This document shows positions 1 to 13,056 of a DNA stretch of 64,000 bases, in pieces. A program made the translations under genes and the position numbers. The notes below the pieces were generated by a model that saw nothing but the letters and a program-made list of their open reading frames with translations, had not been told where the DNA came from and ran no database searches. Each line of letters opens with the position of its first letter. The first letter of the stretch is position 1. The stretch is from Massospora cicadina (Eukaryota; Entomophthoromycota; Entomophthoromycetes; Entomophthorales; Entomophthoraceae), in NCBI GenBank assembly GCA_022478985.1, contig JAKSZP010006608.1:186001-250000 (forward strand), read 5' to 3'.

Positions 1-1310
1 GAGGTTTTACTTGCTATCGCTGGCTTTTCATAGAGGAACTGACCTCCAAGATTTGCAGGGGTAACTGTCCAATATATAAATAAGAAAGCTGAAGATAACT
101 ATTTACTTTATAGAAATAGGTACATTGGCTTCTTCTGGGAAGCTAACACAAAACATCCTAAGGTGCTGGGAGTAAATTAGTGCTAGAACAAGGGTCTTGA
201 GGCACTTGAGTTTCGTCAGCATAGGGAGCCTCCTGCCCTATAATGACTAACCTTTTGCTGACCTACTTAGGAGGATGCAACAAGTATCCTCATTATGGTT
301 GTTTCTCTTGCAAAAAGTGCACTATAATTTGGGGGCAGGCGACTTGGGGGGTGTAGCTGCTAGAACTTGGGGCTGAGGCTTGCTATATTATTAAAATGAG
401 TGGGCTCATTAGTTTTGATTAGGTCAGCCAAAATCTCCAAAATGACTTATATCCATATGGAGGAGAGACGTCCGGTTAGACTTCACAACTTTAAGATAAA
501 GTAGAATGTAAGGCGTATCTTAAAAGTCAAAATGAAGCAGTGATAGCATCATCTAAAGTAAGATGTTTTCCTGCAACCAATGTTTAAGCATCAAGATAAA
601 TATGATGAGCAAACTCAGTGATGGCTCTCCCCAATTTAAGCTTATACCCATAAAAGCTTGCTTTTGGTTGGATAAGGTTAGCCGCTCATGAATTACCAAA
701 GCAAGGCAGTCTTGGCGTCTTCCAAATTCTGACAAAGCATTAGATGAGCTACCATAATGTCTTTCGCTGCATGACTAAAACAGTTAGTTAGGTGTTTGAG
801 CTGTTGGGTGTCAGTAACTTTCTCCAAAGCACTTTCATTTTTTAAATAAGAATAAGAAAATGCTCTCTCAGCCTGGGACTTACTTCTCTTTGATGGCGGT
901 TTGAATGTGCCACTGGGGGGTTAATAGACAAATGATGTGAACTGACATTGAGGGGATGTTTTCACCAAAAGAGGAATTGATACTGCTGGAAGGTTAGTAA
1001 GGGTGTAGGGCATCCACTTTATTTTGTAAGGCGTTGATATATTCAATTATTGAATCCACTCAATCATGGGTGGCACAATGGATCAATTTTTGGTGATGAG
1101 AGTGGTTAACTGCTGAATTTCGCTTTTAAGCTTGGTAGTCACATCTTGAAGCTCAAGTTGTTGTTTCAAAAGGGCGAGAATCCTTTTCTCATCCCACAAA
1201 TCATAGCGGGTAATTTCACCAAGAGTTTAAGGCGTTCCTGATCTGAAGAGGAATCTGAAGCCAAATTGTTCATAGTAATAATAGTTCCACTGAAAGCTCA
1301 GGGTAAACCT
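1..1310 (-). pseudogene. Decayed Gypsy gag (element M), runs off left edge
   Basis: Minus-strand remnant of a Ty3/Gypsy gag next to the LTR at 1329-1850. The longest open piece (553-735) and the sequence after it read like the gag core of the other elements here: a stretch ending in KQAFMGISLNW, then a segment resembling DAQTLVAGK-LTLDDAI, which recurs in elements A, C and I. A coiled-coil-like N-terminal part lies at about 1000-1260. Stop codons and frameshifts are frequent, so no protein is expected. Protease and pol, if present, lie beyond the window. Family assignment rests on shared gag motifs and on the LTR and primer site; exact gag limits are uncertain. Confidence 0.6.
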
Positions 1311-1328
1311 GGCAGGGAGCAACAGTTT

Positions 1329-1850
1329 TGTCAGGACCAAGGGGTTTAGACCATATTTTCCATTTAAGTTATAGGCCAGTTAACCCAAAGTTCCTGTTTG
1401 CTGGTTTATAAATATTTGCTTTCTTTAGTTGGAAAGTCTTTTATCAGAACAAAGTCCTTGGAGTTGTAGATCCTAATACTTATTTTCCCTAAAAAAAAGA
1501 GTAGGGAAAACCTCAACTATGAATGGCAAAAAAGAGAGTAAATTTTTAATTTGCTCAGATGTAAATTATATGGTAGTTATAAGAGGTTTTCTCAGGAAAT
1601 TTTCAAGCATACCAGACTAAGATCTATATTTGTTACCAATTGAGGATTTCTGCGGCAGGATGGTCATTTAAGTTAATAGGGTTTGCTCACAAAACGTATT
1701 GGGTTTGAATCCTGAGATTTGAAATCTTTGGTGGAATAATAGTTGACTGCATGAGTTGGGGTTGATCCCCGATGTCAAAAGGCTGTGATTTTTGTCAAGG
1801 AATTATCTCTAATAATTTTGTTGGATCTGGTCAATTTCCTTCAGCTAACA
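1329..1850 (-). repeat. 5' LTR of element M (family I)
   Basis: 522-bp LTR on the minus strand, bounded by TG at 1329 and CA at 1850 on the plus strand, so on the minus strand it begins TGTTAGCTG and ends CCTGACA. Just inside it (about 1303-1322) lies a primer-binding-like site, TGTTGCTCCCTGCCAGG on the minus strand, matching the site after the 5' LTR of element I (TGGTGTACCCTGCCAGG). Length and partial sequence agree with LTR I (about 548 bp). This LTR is paired with the gag remnant that leaves the window. Confidence 0.65.
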
Positions 1851-1890
1851 CATCTGAATCTTCAATTTGGGTAGGAATCTTGACAAAGAT
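1851..1890. other. 40-bp gap between LTR M and LTR A
   Basis: Short stretch between the end of LTR M and the start of LTR A. No feature recognised; it may be remnant host or older repeat DNA. Confidence 0.3.
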
Positions 1891-2368
1891 TGTCAGAATT
1901 CAAGAAGATTATGCAAGCCAAAATCCCTGCTTTCAAACTGAGTCTTGACAGATTGACTCTCAAACTAGAATGAACGGAGCATTCTCCTGAAAGGCACTAA
2001 AACTAGAATTGATCAGAAAATATCACGTGTACAAGAATCAATTGAATTAACTTCAGGAATCCCATCCCCATTTCCCAAATCACAAGAGGTGCCGCTTTCA
2101 CCACTGAGGTCATGATGATGATTCAGTACAATGAGGGCACCATCCAGGTGGTCGATCCAGAAAGCAGTAAAATATCCTTATTCTATGGGGACACAAAGGT
2201 CCCTGTTGCAACATGTCCCCTCATGCCCTATAAATATTGATGCTTTCTAGTTCAAATAATTAATCTATACTATCTATCTTTTCTTTTTTGACCTCTCCAC
2301 ATATTTCAGCTTTAGGCCCATTTTTTAATTTTTGGCGACAGTTGAGAGAATTGCTACGCTGAGAGAAG
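1891..2368 (+). repeat. 5' LTR of Gypsy element A
   Basis: 478-bp LTR beginning TGTCAGAATT. It aligns along its length with 17902-18307 plus 23197-23266, the interrupted 3' copy. It contains a TATA box (TATAAATA, 2229-2236) in the same place as in the 3' copy (18239-18246). Divergence between the copies is high and spread out, so A is old. No convincing 5-bp target duplication is left around A. Confidence 0.8.
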
Positions 2369-2387
2369 TGGTGCTCACTACAGGGGT
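2369..2387 (+). other. Primer-binding site of element A
   Basis: TGGTGCTCACTACAGGGGT lies directly after the 5' LTR and starts with the TGG expected to pair with a tRNA 3' CCA end. The same motif, with few changes, follows the 5' LTRs of elements B, C and L, so these families probably use the same primer tRNA. The tRNA itself was not identified. Confidence 0.7.
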
Positions 2388-5300
2388 CTCCAATATATCC
2401 TAAGTGAAAAGTCTATCACCAATAATCGAGAATAATAGCAGTCACAAAGATCAACTTGCTGATCAATAATGAAGCGTTACTCAATTTGTTAATATTTAAT
2501 GGTAGAAGGTGCCTCTAACAAGCTAAAAGTTTAGAATTTGGGGCCACTTTCTAGTCATCCTTGCCCTCAGTTGACGGAAAACAGTATCAACTTTAATATG
2601 AGAACCTTAAAGACATTGTTCAAAAGTTAATAAATGGCATCTACTCTGTAGGTGCACGCTCCAGCTATCCCACGCCTCTTCTGTGCCCTCTACCATGCGA
2701 GATCTTTATACCTCAGCCTAGCTGCCAGCGGGATAACTGACCCTGGGAACTGAGCGTTATCTTAAGAACTTTGTTGACCCTGCTATTCATAACCACCTTC
2801 AGTTTTTCGGATTGCACCATCATGAAGTCTCCCAACAACTGGGGCTTACCCTAACCTTACATTTCCATGCCATCAATTTTTACAAAGTGTCCTCCTCCTT
2901 TGTTCACAACTACTGAGAAGCCATTATTGATAATTTATGATTTATTAATTAAGCCTGAGGCCAAATTGCGTCGTTGGGTAGTGTTATTTCTGGCTACCTT
3001 TAGACCAACTGCATCAGAATATTCAGCTCCTTGAGGCTGCTTGGAACCAACGCCTCTGCCAAGTTGAAGATTTGGTATTATTAATGCAACAACACTATTA
3101 AGAACTGGCCTCTCGTGACTAAACCTCTGGGAGTGAAGGACTTGAAGGACATGAAGGTCCCCATGGGCCTTGAGGGCCATCTGGACACATAACGCCTACC
3201 CCCGGAGACAATGAAGACTCTTGGTGAAAGGATGTTTTAGCAATCCTAGCCGCCTTACATCATCAAAACCATAATGTAGCCCAGGGATGCAAACTTCGAG
3301 TAGATGGAGTCTCCCTTGACCTTAGGGTCTCCGTTTAGGCATTGTCAAACTAAATGAATAATTTGGCACCTTCACCAAGTTTAATGATAGCTGCATCCCT
3401 CAGCTAAACAAACTGTTGAGGTTTGAGACTAATTTGACCACCATAGAGCCAGTTTCTTCTTCAGGGCGCTGATATTCAAGCCTTAAAGGAGCATTTTGTC
3501 CATAAGGCTTTTTTTCATCATTCAACTAAAACTGGGAAAATATCCAAGAGGACCTTGAGAGCCTAATATGATGGTTGGTCAGCAGGTCCTCCGCAAAAGC
3601 AGAGACTGAGATCTCTGAGCCTGCACCAATTCCTGGCATTAACACCCTCTTCACTCCTTTTGTAACTAACTTTAAACCTAGTTTTAAAGAAAGATTCGCC
3701 CCCTGGTAAAGAAAACATCACAACTTTCCTGTATGCCTATGAGAGTTACATGGATGTGACCATCAACTGGCAGAAAGTTAAGCATATCCACTTATGCCAT
3801 AACAGCACTTCTCAAGAGATCATAATTAAACTTTTTAGAGATCAACACTTGGGAACAGGTCCATATGGCTTTAATACAAGGATTTGGCAGCAATTAAACC
3901 CTGTCCAATAAAAAACAAACTTTTCATGGGTATCAACTTAAATAAAGTAGAAAGACACATAGAGTTCACCAGTCATATCTACGTTTAAGCATATCCCTTG
4001 GTTACCACCAATCATATTATCTTAGATGACGCCATTACCTCTGGATTCTCCACATTGGTATTCTATCCCAAGGTTCAAATGCATATTATTGGCCAAAAGG
4101 ACGGTTTTACATGCATCTGGGAATTTAAGGAAGCACTTAATGAGATCCCTGCGTCGACCATGCACTCCAAGGCTACCTCTTCACATTCCTCTAACCATCC
4201 TCAGGTCCATGTGAACAATAAACCAGAAGTATCATTGACCATGATGCACCTACTGCAATGACTTCTGAAAAAGCACTAAGACATGTTGAAAACAGCTTAC
4301 CAAGTAGGTGGAAAAAGTGTTGTCAGAATGAAGATCTGCGCTCCTTGCTGACATCCTACCACGCCTCAATAATTATCCATGGCCTTGAATAAACCTGGAT
4401 CTATCATACCTGAATAAGAAGTATTGGTACCCGTTGATAATAAAGAAATTGATACTGCTTACTTTATTCTGATGACTCTCCCATGTTTCTTGTGCCACCT
4501 CCCCAGTTCAGAAGTCTAGTTAACCATGTTGCTATTCAAATTAATAAAATTCTGGTTCAAGCCATTGTCAATAGTGGTTAAGCATAAAAATTATATTGTC
4601 AAGTTGATGAAGTGTGTCAAGATCACTTTGGACTTACCACACTATATGGACTATGGCACGGCTGGCCTGCAATGTACCCAATCTATAGGGGCCTATTCTT
4701 CCCTACTACCCGATTTGGGAAGCTTTCTATAAATACAACCACCATCACACTGGACAACCTGAGCTATGACTTTATTCTTTAGGATCAGTTTATTCAAGAC
4801 TACTTAGTAATAATTCATTTATGATGACGAATTTTTATCTCCTTGGGGCATTGGGTCCCCCTAATCTTTGAAACTTCCCACAATTTTAAGATCAAGGTCA
4901 AAGACTGAGCTTGCCTACTAGATAGTGAGTGCTAATTGACCAACATGAATCTCACTTAAGGGGCCCTTGAGTCCAGCTGCCCCCTGCTGTTGATGGACAA
5001 TAGGGCATGCCAATCTAATTACCATGGTGACTAAAGTACCTCTGAAGTCCAAATCTTTGCTGACACCCAGGTCCATGTTAACATCACCTCTGGATACCTG
5101 CTGGAAATTTGAGCCCCAAAAAACCCGTCCACTAATGAGTTTCTAGTCTTCCTGTAAGTTCTAAATTTAGCTTATGCCAGTCTATATCATTATTGTTGAC
5201 TAACCTTACTGACAGACCAAGGGTAGTAGGCCCAAATAGTCCTGCCGCCTATGTCCGCCTCCTACCCATAGAGGTTGACAATGAACTCCATAGTTTTGGG

Positions 5301-5463
5301 AGACTAAAAGACTTTGGACTGAAGACGCCCCTGTCATTGGCCCTAGTCAACACCAGTAAAGAAAGGATATCACTGAAGACCAATAGCGGTAAGTCAAGAT
5401 TTATTGGAGGAGTATTATAGCCTATTTATGGCCTCTATCTATGCCATTAGAAAAATTAATGGG
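2388..5463 (+). pseudogene. Element A gag-protease remnant
   Basis: Heavily mutated 5' half of element A. Gag is recognisable from about 3640 (TNFKPSFKE core) through 3998-4261, where VTTNHIILDDAITSGF matches the LDDAI block of other gags here. A protease-like region lies at about 4500-4860, and 5190-5463 reads like the segment between protease and reverse transcriptase. Frames are broken throughout. The reading is cut at 5463 by element B and resumes at 15374 with reverse transcriptase. Confidence 0.6.
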
Positions 5464-6367
5464 TGTTGGAATTTCAGTTGACCACATTATCCATCCCTTT
5501 GACAGATTAATCATTTCAAAGATTAAAATCACCAATCTTAATATTGCCACTGATTGCCACCTATAGTATCAGTCGTTTGTAATCATTGGAATGGATCCAA
5601 TTGTTAAATCGATTAGTATTTTTGTCAGTTACCATCCTCAACAACATTGAGCAGGTATTACTGAGAGAGTAACACTTAATAGTCAAACTGCTAAAAAGGA
5701 ATTGTTCTGATCAATTGAGTGTGGAGTTGTCAAAATCTACCAAGGCGTTTTTTGAGCTTGTTTTAATGGTAGTAAGCGTCATCAGGCATCCAACCCTAAT
5801 AAATTGGTGTCCAGTTCCTGATACTAATTTTTTAAAATCATTGAGGATCATGCTAATTATGAATTTTTGAGGAAAAGATACCCGCCAGTATTCAGAAGCT
5901 AGAGCTCATTGGTCAACCTATCTTGGGAACAATTAATTGATCTCCAGTGGAAGCTTAAAAGCTGTGCGCAAAATGTTCTATAGAGGCTTATAATTATCAA
6001 TAAGTGCAACAAAATTTGATAATAACTCTGTTGTTTATACTTTAGTTATATGGCTTACTCTTGAGATAAAAGTGCGAGGATTGGATATCCTTAGGTTATT
6101 GTTATCAGATCTCCATTTGGCTCTTCGTGAAGAGAATAAAGAAAAAATTTCCTACCAGTTTAAAAGATATCCCTAAAGGTAGAAGCACCTGTTTAGCGTT
6201 GGACCCTTTATTCAATGTGGCTCTTAAGGGCAATAAACTTTAATAATAGTCTTGTACTATTATTTCCTCAGTTTATTCTTTTTCCGTAATCAACGCAATT
6301 CTCTAGATTCAGTGCAGTTAAATCAGGGAGCAGAAGCGAGCTACAATCTTAAGGGCTAATTTTAACA
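5464..6367 (+). repeat. 5' LTR of Gypsy element B
   Basis: 904-bp LTR starting TGTTGGAATTTC and ending TTTTAACA. It pairs with 14472-15373 (902 bp); shared blocks include GTAAGCGTCATCAGGCATCC and GGATTGGATATCCTTAGG. The copies differ at many positions, so B is an old insertion, but younger than A because it interrupts A. The flanking pentamers (ATGGG and CCAGG) do not match, so the target duplication has decayed or an edge is slightly off. Confidence 0.82.
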
Positions 6368-6369
6368 AT

Positions 6370-6388
6370 TGGTGCTCACTACAGGGGG
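6370..6388 (+). other. Primer-binding site of element B
   Basis: TGGTGCTCACTACAGGGGG, two bases after the 5' LTR end, nearly identical to the site in element A. Confidence 0.7.
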
Positions 6389-7745
6389 TAGTTGAGTTGT
6401 CAAAAACCAATTTTAATCCACACAAATAAATTATAAAAATACTTTGGAAGCTCAGGACGGAGATGGAGACTGTCAGTCAAAACGTGCTTAGCTTTGAATC
6501 TCAAACTGACATCATTACCTTGAAGGAGCGCGTAACCAAAGCAGAAGAAAAGATTGTCAAGTTGTGAATGTGAATAGCGACCTTGTGGTAATTTTGCCTC
6601 TTAATTGTAAAGAGGGAGAACTCATTAAGAAAATTTTATTCCAAAAAAAAAACTAAACATGGCGTCCAAGAACGCCTCTGACTTGTATATGAGGATATGG
6701 CATAAATGATGAAGTGTATTGAGGTTCAATAAAATCACAGCTGTGATTACGTGCAACTCAAGTCAAATGCAGTTGACGAAGATACCTGTGAAACACCAAC
6801 TTGGAAAACACCTTTACCCCAAAATAAGCCTAAATTGTTTTCTGTCATGTTAAAAATTACTTTATAAATTCACACCTATGGTTAATTGAGTCATTGGGAA
6901 GTAATTTCATGCAATTGTAGCGATCAGAGAATTTCAGAATACACCTAGATTTCCTGCATTTCACTGGGATAAATCCATGGCGTTTTTCTCATCTCTTTAA
7001 GATAACAACTTTTGGTTATGTGGACCAATCAGAAAGCGGTAGTTGTAATGAAATGTTGTAGCACCATATGCCAGAATCTGGTGCTACCTCGCCTTAATGG
7101 AGACAACTGGTCATATGCTGAAGCAAAAGCAACGATCATGTTGGAATTCAAAGGTCCTACTCAGATGCAAATTGCAAGAAATTATTGATGGGTAGACAAT
7201 TTCATAAGGATGAGACCCTGAACAATTTTGCGATTGTTTTGATCAAGGGCCCCAGCTCTTGGCTGGAGAAAAAGTGCTTGGTGAATTTGATGTGCACATA
7301 GCCAAGCAGGTATCACTTTGGCCCAACTGCAAACTGCATCAGATTATGGTGGTGGTACTAGTAACCCAAACAATGACCTCAAAGATGGTGGACCATCTGA
7401 AGATGAAGAGCACTTTTGAAGCTCCCAACCACAATTTAAGTGATTCAGACAAAGGCAAAAAAATAATTTCAAATTCGCCTAACTCTCTATTGAGCCTGAG
7501 AGTTAAATTGTAATTGGAATTAAGCCTAAAGCTTAAAAACAAGTGGACAAAATGTCAATTATTTGTTTACAGTGCGAGAAAGTTGACCATGTAATTGCCA
7601 AGTGTCAGGAAAAAAAGCTGAAAGATCAAAATAATCTCATTAATACCAAGGAATATGGTTCATAGTCAGGAAAAAGACCAGCAATCTAGACAAGGGACGT
7701 TCTAGTACTGCTTTAAACCTGTCCCGCCTGATATAATGAATGATG
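6389..7745 (+). pseudogene. Element B gag with CCHC zinc knuckle
   Basis: Decayed gag on the plus strand. The N-terminal part from about 6461 (METVSQNVLSFESQ...) is coiled-coil-like and is followed by a capsid-like stretch at about 7080-7300 (LNGDNWSYAEAKATIML). At 7564-7605 there is an intact CX2CX4HX4C zinc knuckle (CLQCEKVDHVIAKC), the nucleic-acid-binding motif of retroelement nucleocapsids. Several stops and frameshifts separate the pieces, so it is not expected to give a full Gag protein. Confidence 0.65.
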
Positions 7746-10700
7746 ATATCAATATCTCTGATCTAATTTAGATGATGATGCGCCTGATCCGTTTCATCAG
7801 GTGGTCAACATGAATGTCAACGTGATTACTCAAGCCAAATTGATGGTGATTTTCTCAGAAATTATAAAGGAGGTTGCTTGGACAAACACATGACAGCTAG
7901 CGAAGGAAATTAGATCTACCAAAATCCCTGAAGACTTAGTTAAAACGAAGTTGGATGAAGCAAATGTTTCCATACCTATAAGCGCAATCAAGGAGTCTTT
8001 CCCAGATTTATCTGCTCAAATAATCCACACTCTTGATTCAGAAGATAATGCCACTATCCATTATGTACTTTATTTTATTGCAGTACTCAGAGTGTACATA
8101 TGCTGATATTCTAGTCAATAGATAAGAGTATGAGCAATAATTGATAGTGGAGCGCCAATCAACATCATTTCCACTAAATTAGTGAAACTCATGAAGATCT
8201 CGCCATATTTATAGCATTGAAAAGATTATGAGACTGGCTGGACCAGACATCACCATATCATGTAGAATCTATATTGTACTACAATTTTGGTTTGGAATTG
8301 CTGGTGGTTTCAGCTCACACTATAGTGTTGGCCAATCTAATTTAACATATATTTATTGAGACGTATTTCCTGAGAAAGTAAGGGTGAAGTGCGACTTTGA
8401 AGTATACACCCTGACAATATTGGGGCAGATGCTGCCTTTGGTGTACCAGAAGAAGGGAGAGACCCTGCTGACGAAAAGGATAATTTTTTCAACCTTATCA
8501 CAATGATGGCATTATACCCGACCAATATAAATTAATTGGATGTAAATGGAAAGCAATGCTGATGGAGATCATGGAGAATCGCAGAATACCTTTTAAAATT
8601 AACGTGATGACCACTATTCCACTGGGAACTCAAAACATACTCAACACATGGTTTATGATTGAACTTCTGGAACAGCTACTAGGGGGAATTGTCAGCCCAT
8701 GTATTGGAATTTCGTGAGAAATTACTATATACAGGCGCTATGAAGGCTATGAAATTATTAGTTTCATAGCTCTAGTAAAGGTGGAAACAAGACAACGAAG
8801 TTATTAGTTTCGTTGCAATAATATATTCCGATTGGAATACTGAACTTTGTTATGAATTGACCAAAAAAGAGCTAAGCAAGACAGAATAAGTGGTACTTCA
8901 TTAGTTAAAAATAAGGGATATTTATAGGAGTAGATTTGGTAGTTCTTTGTTAGGATCTTCATGCTTCAACTGAGGTAGAATCTTTTCTAATAGAGGACCA
9001 ATATTGCTGATTATTATTAGTTACTTGTGATGGTCAGATCTGATAAAGTTCTTATTATATGATATCAACCTTTTTGTGGAGGGCTTAGCCTCATTTTTTC
9101 AGAGAAGGCCAATAACTCCAAATGGCTGATCATTTGTATAATTAAGAATCGGATATCTCCAATGGGGTTTCTAAGATCTTATTAGACTGAGACACTGAAC
9201 CTCAATCTTGATTTGAATCGGTCATTGCAGTTGAATCTCTAACACCATGGTAAAAATCAAGTATTGAGCCATGGGTGGCGCCAGGAATCATTATGCCTGG
9301 TCATGGGGAAATAAGTATGCTCCTAGCCAATCTTAGAGAGAGACTAATGAAAGTTGAAAGTATCTAATTGTTGCATTTCTAAATATGCTCCTGATGGCAG
9401 AACTTGGTGAATTTCATGATTTTGGGTCTTTATCCAAAATGGGATTGCCAGTGGAAACTACCAAAAGTGCTAATGTTTTAGTTGGTTGTAAGCATTTAGC
9501 AGATTTATCTGAAAATCAGCAAGAGGATGTGCTCTGATTTTGCGAAATTTTTGAGAGAGATTTGCTCAGAATGATTACGACTTAGGGTGTGCAAAAAACG
9601 TAATACAAAAAGTCAATACTAGGGAATACCCACCAATAAGGATGAGACCTGTATATAGGTCAAGAGTTGCTGAAGCTGAGGTCAGCAGCTAAATCAGCAA
9701 GTTATTGTAGCGTGGTCTCCCTATTTCGTCATTGAGCCCATGGAAAGTCTGATGCTCCTGGTGAAAAAAATGGATCAAATTGTGTGGTTATCAATTAACC
9801 AATTAAATAAAATCACTAACAAATTATCCTATCCATTGCCACAAACTGATATGTGCTTGATTGCTTGATTGAAGCAAAGTATTTTTGGATATGGACTTAA
9901 TTTTGGGTTATTGGAAAATAGATTTTCCAAAAGAAGCTCAAGAAAAATGTGTTATAATTACTGCGCAAGTATTGTATCAGCTTACCAGAATGACCTAATG
10001 TTTATGCAACATGCTGGCGACATTCCAGAGGGCTATGTATTCAATACTCAGTAAATTTAAAGTTATCCTGCTTTCTAGCATTTTTAGACAATATCAACGT
10101 CTTTAGTAGGACTTTTAAAAATCACTTAGAGAATTTTGAGGAAGTATTCAAGTGGTTGGCAATGGCAAACCTAAAAATAAAGTCAAGAAAATTCCATTAC
10201 TAAGTAAGGTGCTCAAATACTTATGGTTTGTAATAAACTCTGATAGATTACAGCTGCAATCAATGAAGATAAGCTATCAAATGGATGTTACTGAAAAAGC
10301 GTTCAGGATATTAAAGTCTTTCTGAGAATTTTTGAATACTATCACTAATTCATCAAAAAATCCTCTGGAATCACTGAACCCTTATTCTACCTACTAAAGG
10401 ATCCAAAAAATGGATTTAAGTGGAAAGATGAGGCCCAGAAAGCATTTTATAAGCTTTAAAAATCTCATGAGTATCCCAGTGTTAAAATATCAAAGTTTTA
10501 ATCTGGGAACTATAATTTTTACAGATCTCTTGTTAATGGCAATTGAACCCGTTCTAAGTCAAGTGTATGACAACAGGTAAGAACAATCAGTATCATATGT
10601 GAGCAGAACTCTGTTGTCAGCTTATAGAAACTATACTGTAACAGAGCATGAGTGTATGGAGTTAGTCACACCAGCAGACAATTTTAAGTCTACATACATG

Positions 10701-11421
10701 GGAAACACCTTAAATTCATAACCTACCACTCATCTCTGCGCTGGCTTCACAACCTGAAGGAACCAGAGGGCCGACTGGCACATTGGACTTAAGCTGCAAG
10801 CATATGACTTCAAAATTCTTTACAGAGCAGGAGCGGTGCACCAGAATGCTGATGGACTGTCACAATTGCCAGTTATCAAGTAGTATATCATTAGGCTGAT
10901 GAGTTAGTGCAGCGGATGATTATAAAAGATATCAGGAATTAACCTCAAGATATTCAGAGCACGCTACAAAAAGTGACAGGAAACACTAAAGTAAGAACAA
11001 ACAGTTATATAAACAATCAAGAAAAATGGTTTTTGTTTCCTAAACCCTTAGAATGCGCGGAAATCATCCAAGCCTCTCACAAAGTTGTCATCCATGGTTT
11101 AAAGAGCACTGTGGATCATATATGCCAGTATTACTACTGGTAATCAATCAACTATGATGTCGCAGGCTATCTAGTTTGCTGTGTGGAGTGCCAACTACAC
11201 AAGCTGCACAAAAATGTTGCAGGGTAAAGGCTCGTATGCCCTGGTTTTGCATGGTACATGATGAATATAGATGTCATATAACCATTGAGTGTCAGCACTA
11301 GGGCGTGAAGTGCATAACTGTCACAATAGACCATATAACTAGCTGGGTTAAGATTAAATCCCTGAGTAGAGTGGTTGCAATGTGTATGGCGAAGTTTATA
11401 TTGTACCAAGTGGTCTATCAG
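7746..11421 (+). pseudogene. Element B protease, reverse transcriptase, RNase H, integrase N-part
   Basis: Degenerate pol in the order typical of Ty3/Gypsy. Protease is recognisable at about 8100-8330 (a disrupted DSGAPINIIST-like motif). Reverse transcriptase lies at about 9550-10300, RNase H and its linker at about 10380-10880 (LKEPEGRLAHWT, then a VHQNADGLSQLP-like segment), and the integrase HHCC finger at about 11070-11205 (H...H then CCVEC). The integrase core starts at about 11230 and is broken at 11421 by solo LTR D1. Many in-frame stops: a dead copy. Confidence 0.65.
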
Positions 11422-13051
11422 TGTCATGGATGCAGCTAAGAGGAACTAGACTGGGCTCCCAGTCAGGGTGCACAAGCACCCAGTGGAGGCCCCAGAATGC
11501 CAGAGGCATAGCAGTCCGGGCAACTAATATAAGTGGGGATCTATGGTACATGTGAGGTAAGCAAACGTTCAGTAACATACTGAAGGCCCCCAAGGCAAAC
11601 CAGATGGTTACGTTGGGGGCAACTGCGAGTCTTACAGGGGTAACCCACAAGGGTGGGAGAGGCAGGAAGGATGAAGAATATTCCAGGGTTTGCAGTTGCT
11701 GGCCTTCAGAATTCAAAAGGGAGGCTAGTGCACCAGCGGGAGGTGGCACAGAGACCGCCGCGTGGTTGGGAATATGGGTAGAAGGGTGGGAAACCCCATA
11801 AGAGGAGCTGTGACTGATTTTCCTCTGACAGGGACACTCTAGGTTCCGCTAGTAAGCTGTACCCACAGTGGAAGAGGGTTGCTATGGGAACTGAACCCAT
11901 GCGCAGTGGGCCAGAGACGCCTTGAGGCTGCTCCAACTGGGAGCAGACTCAGCAGACTTGATGTCCAAATGAATAGAAGGAACTCCATTTAATAAACGTG
12001 AGGAAACAAATGGAACAGTGGGCTCACCTTTGGGGGTGGGCCAGATTATCACATCGACAATCTGCTGCCAGGTGGCGGGATTGAGCAACCAGATAATCCA
12101 GTCAGCAAACATTGGGAAAATGATCTGGGCGATGGTGCGCTTCATCAGATCAATCAACATAATTTGTTTAAAGTTGTGTTAAAGTAGGCGGAAACCAAGG
12201 CAAACTAGGCAGATTATCAGATTTTATTTTGACAAAGGCAAAAAAGAATGAACTTACAACTGCAATCTGTGGGGCCAGTTGCCTTTTAAACGGTTTGATA
12301 GGCATGGGGCAGTATTGGGGGAATGGAGAGGGGATTCAGTTGGCTAGCTCAGAGGGGGGGTGAAAGGTAGCTCTCAATTTGGCAAAAGTTTAGAAAATCT
12401 TTGCAAATTTTCCCAACTTCTTGTGAACAAGCTAAATTGATGCTGCCATTCTGGGTCCCAATGACTCAAATTGGCCTATTCACATGGCTGGGGCATCACA
12501 GATTTGTCTTGGAAGGCAGAGGTCTATGGATCAGGTTTGTTGCGATTCAGGCTGATTCCACTATTGGGCGACTTATACAATCCAAACTTCCTGGATCTGC
12601 CTTGGAATGTCAGACCCAATGATCCAAGCCATTTGGAACTGGGTTTTCAATCTGAGCCATGTGCCAATCTGGCTTCTGAAGCCTGCAAGCCTGGACCAGC
12701 TCCCCCAGTCTGGAAATTACTGGCCAGGCTCCAATACTGGGAATTGCAAATTCCCCAATTTTCTGCCATGGTTTGCTTGGGTAGTGGGTGGCCTCAGGAC
12801 CCTCTCCAAGCCCCCTGATGTGAGCCATCTCCCTGAAGAACCCTTCTATCAATCCTACCAGGATTGAAGAGGGGGGAAGGGGTGGGATTGGGATGTCTTT
12901 GGGGAGGAAAGCTGTCACTGAGCGCTCATCTTTCATGTGGGCGAGGTCACCCATCTGTGACAGAGGGTCAACGGGAGTCTTGGGACCCCTCTTTGTCCGG
13001 AAAGGGTGCTGAACCCTGTCCAGTTTTAAGGGCTGGTCCCCAAGACTTACA
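11422..13051 (-). mobile_element. Solo LTR D1 (1.63 kb) inside element B
   Basis: 1630-bp sequence with TGT...ACA ends flanked by a perfect 5-bp duplication ATCAG (11417-11421 and 13052-13056). It is homologous over its length to 48201-49843 and has no internal retrotransposon genes, the signature of a solo LTR left by LTR-LTR recombination. Orientation is inferred as minus: on that strand a TTTAAAAGG TATA-like box (about 12288) is followed within about 70 bp by AATAAAA, as expected for U3-R. Its U3 carries a reading frame (about 12610-13071, minus) conserved in related LTRs. It interrupts the integrase of element B, so it is younger than B. Confidence 0.8.
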
Positions 13052-13056
13052 ATCAG

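Noticed and set aside
12471..12818. Plus-strand frame of 115 codons in solo LTR D1
   Set aside because: The frame is not kept in D2, while the minus-strand frame is; treated as a shadow.
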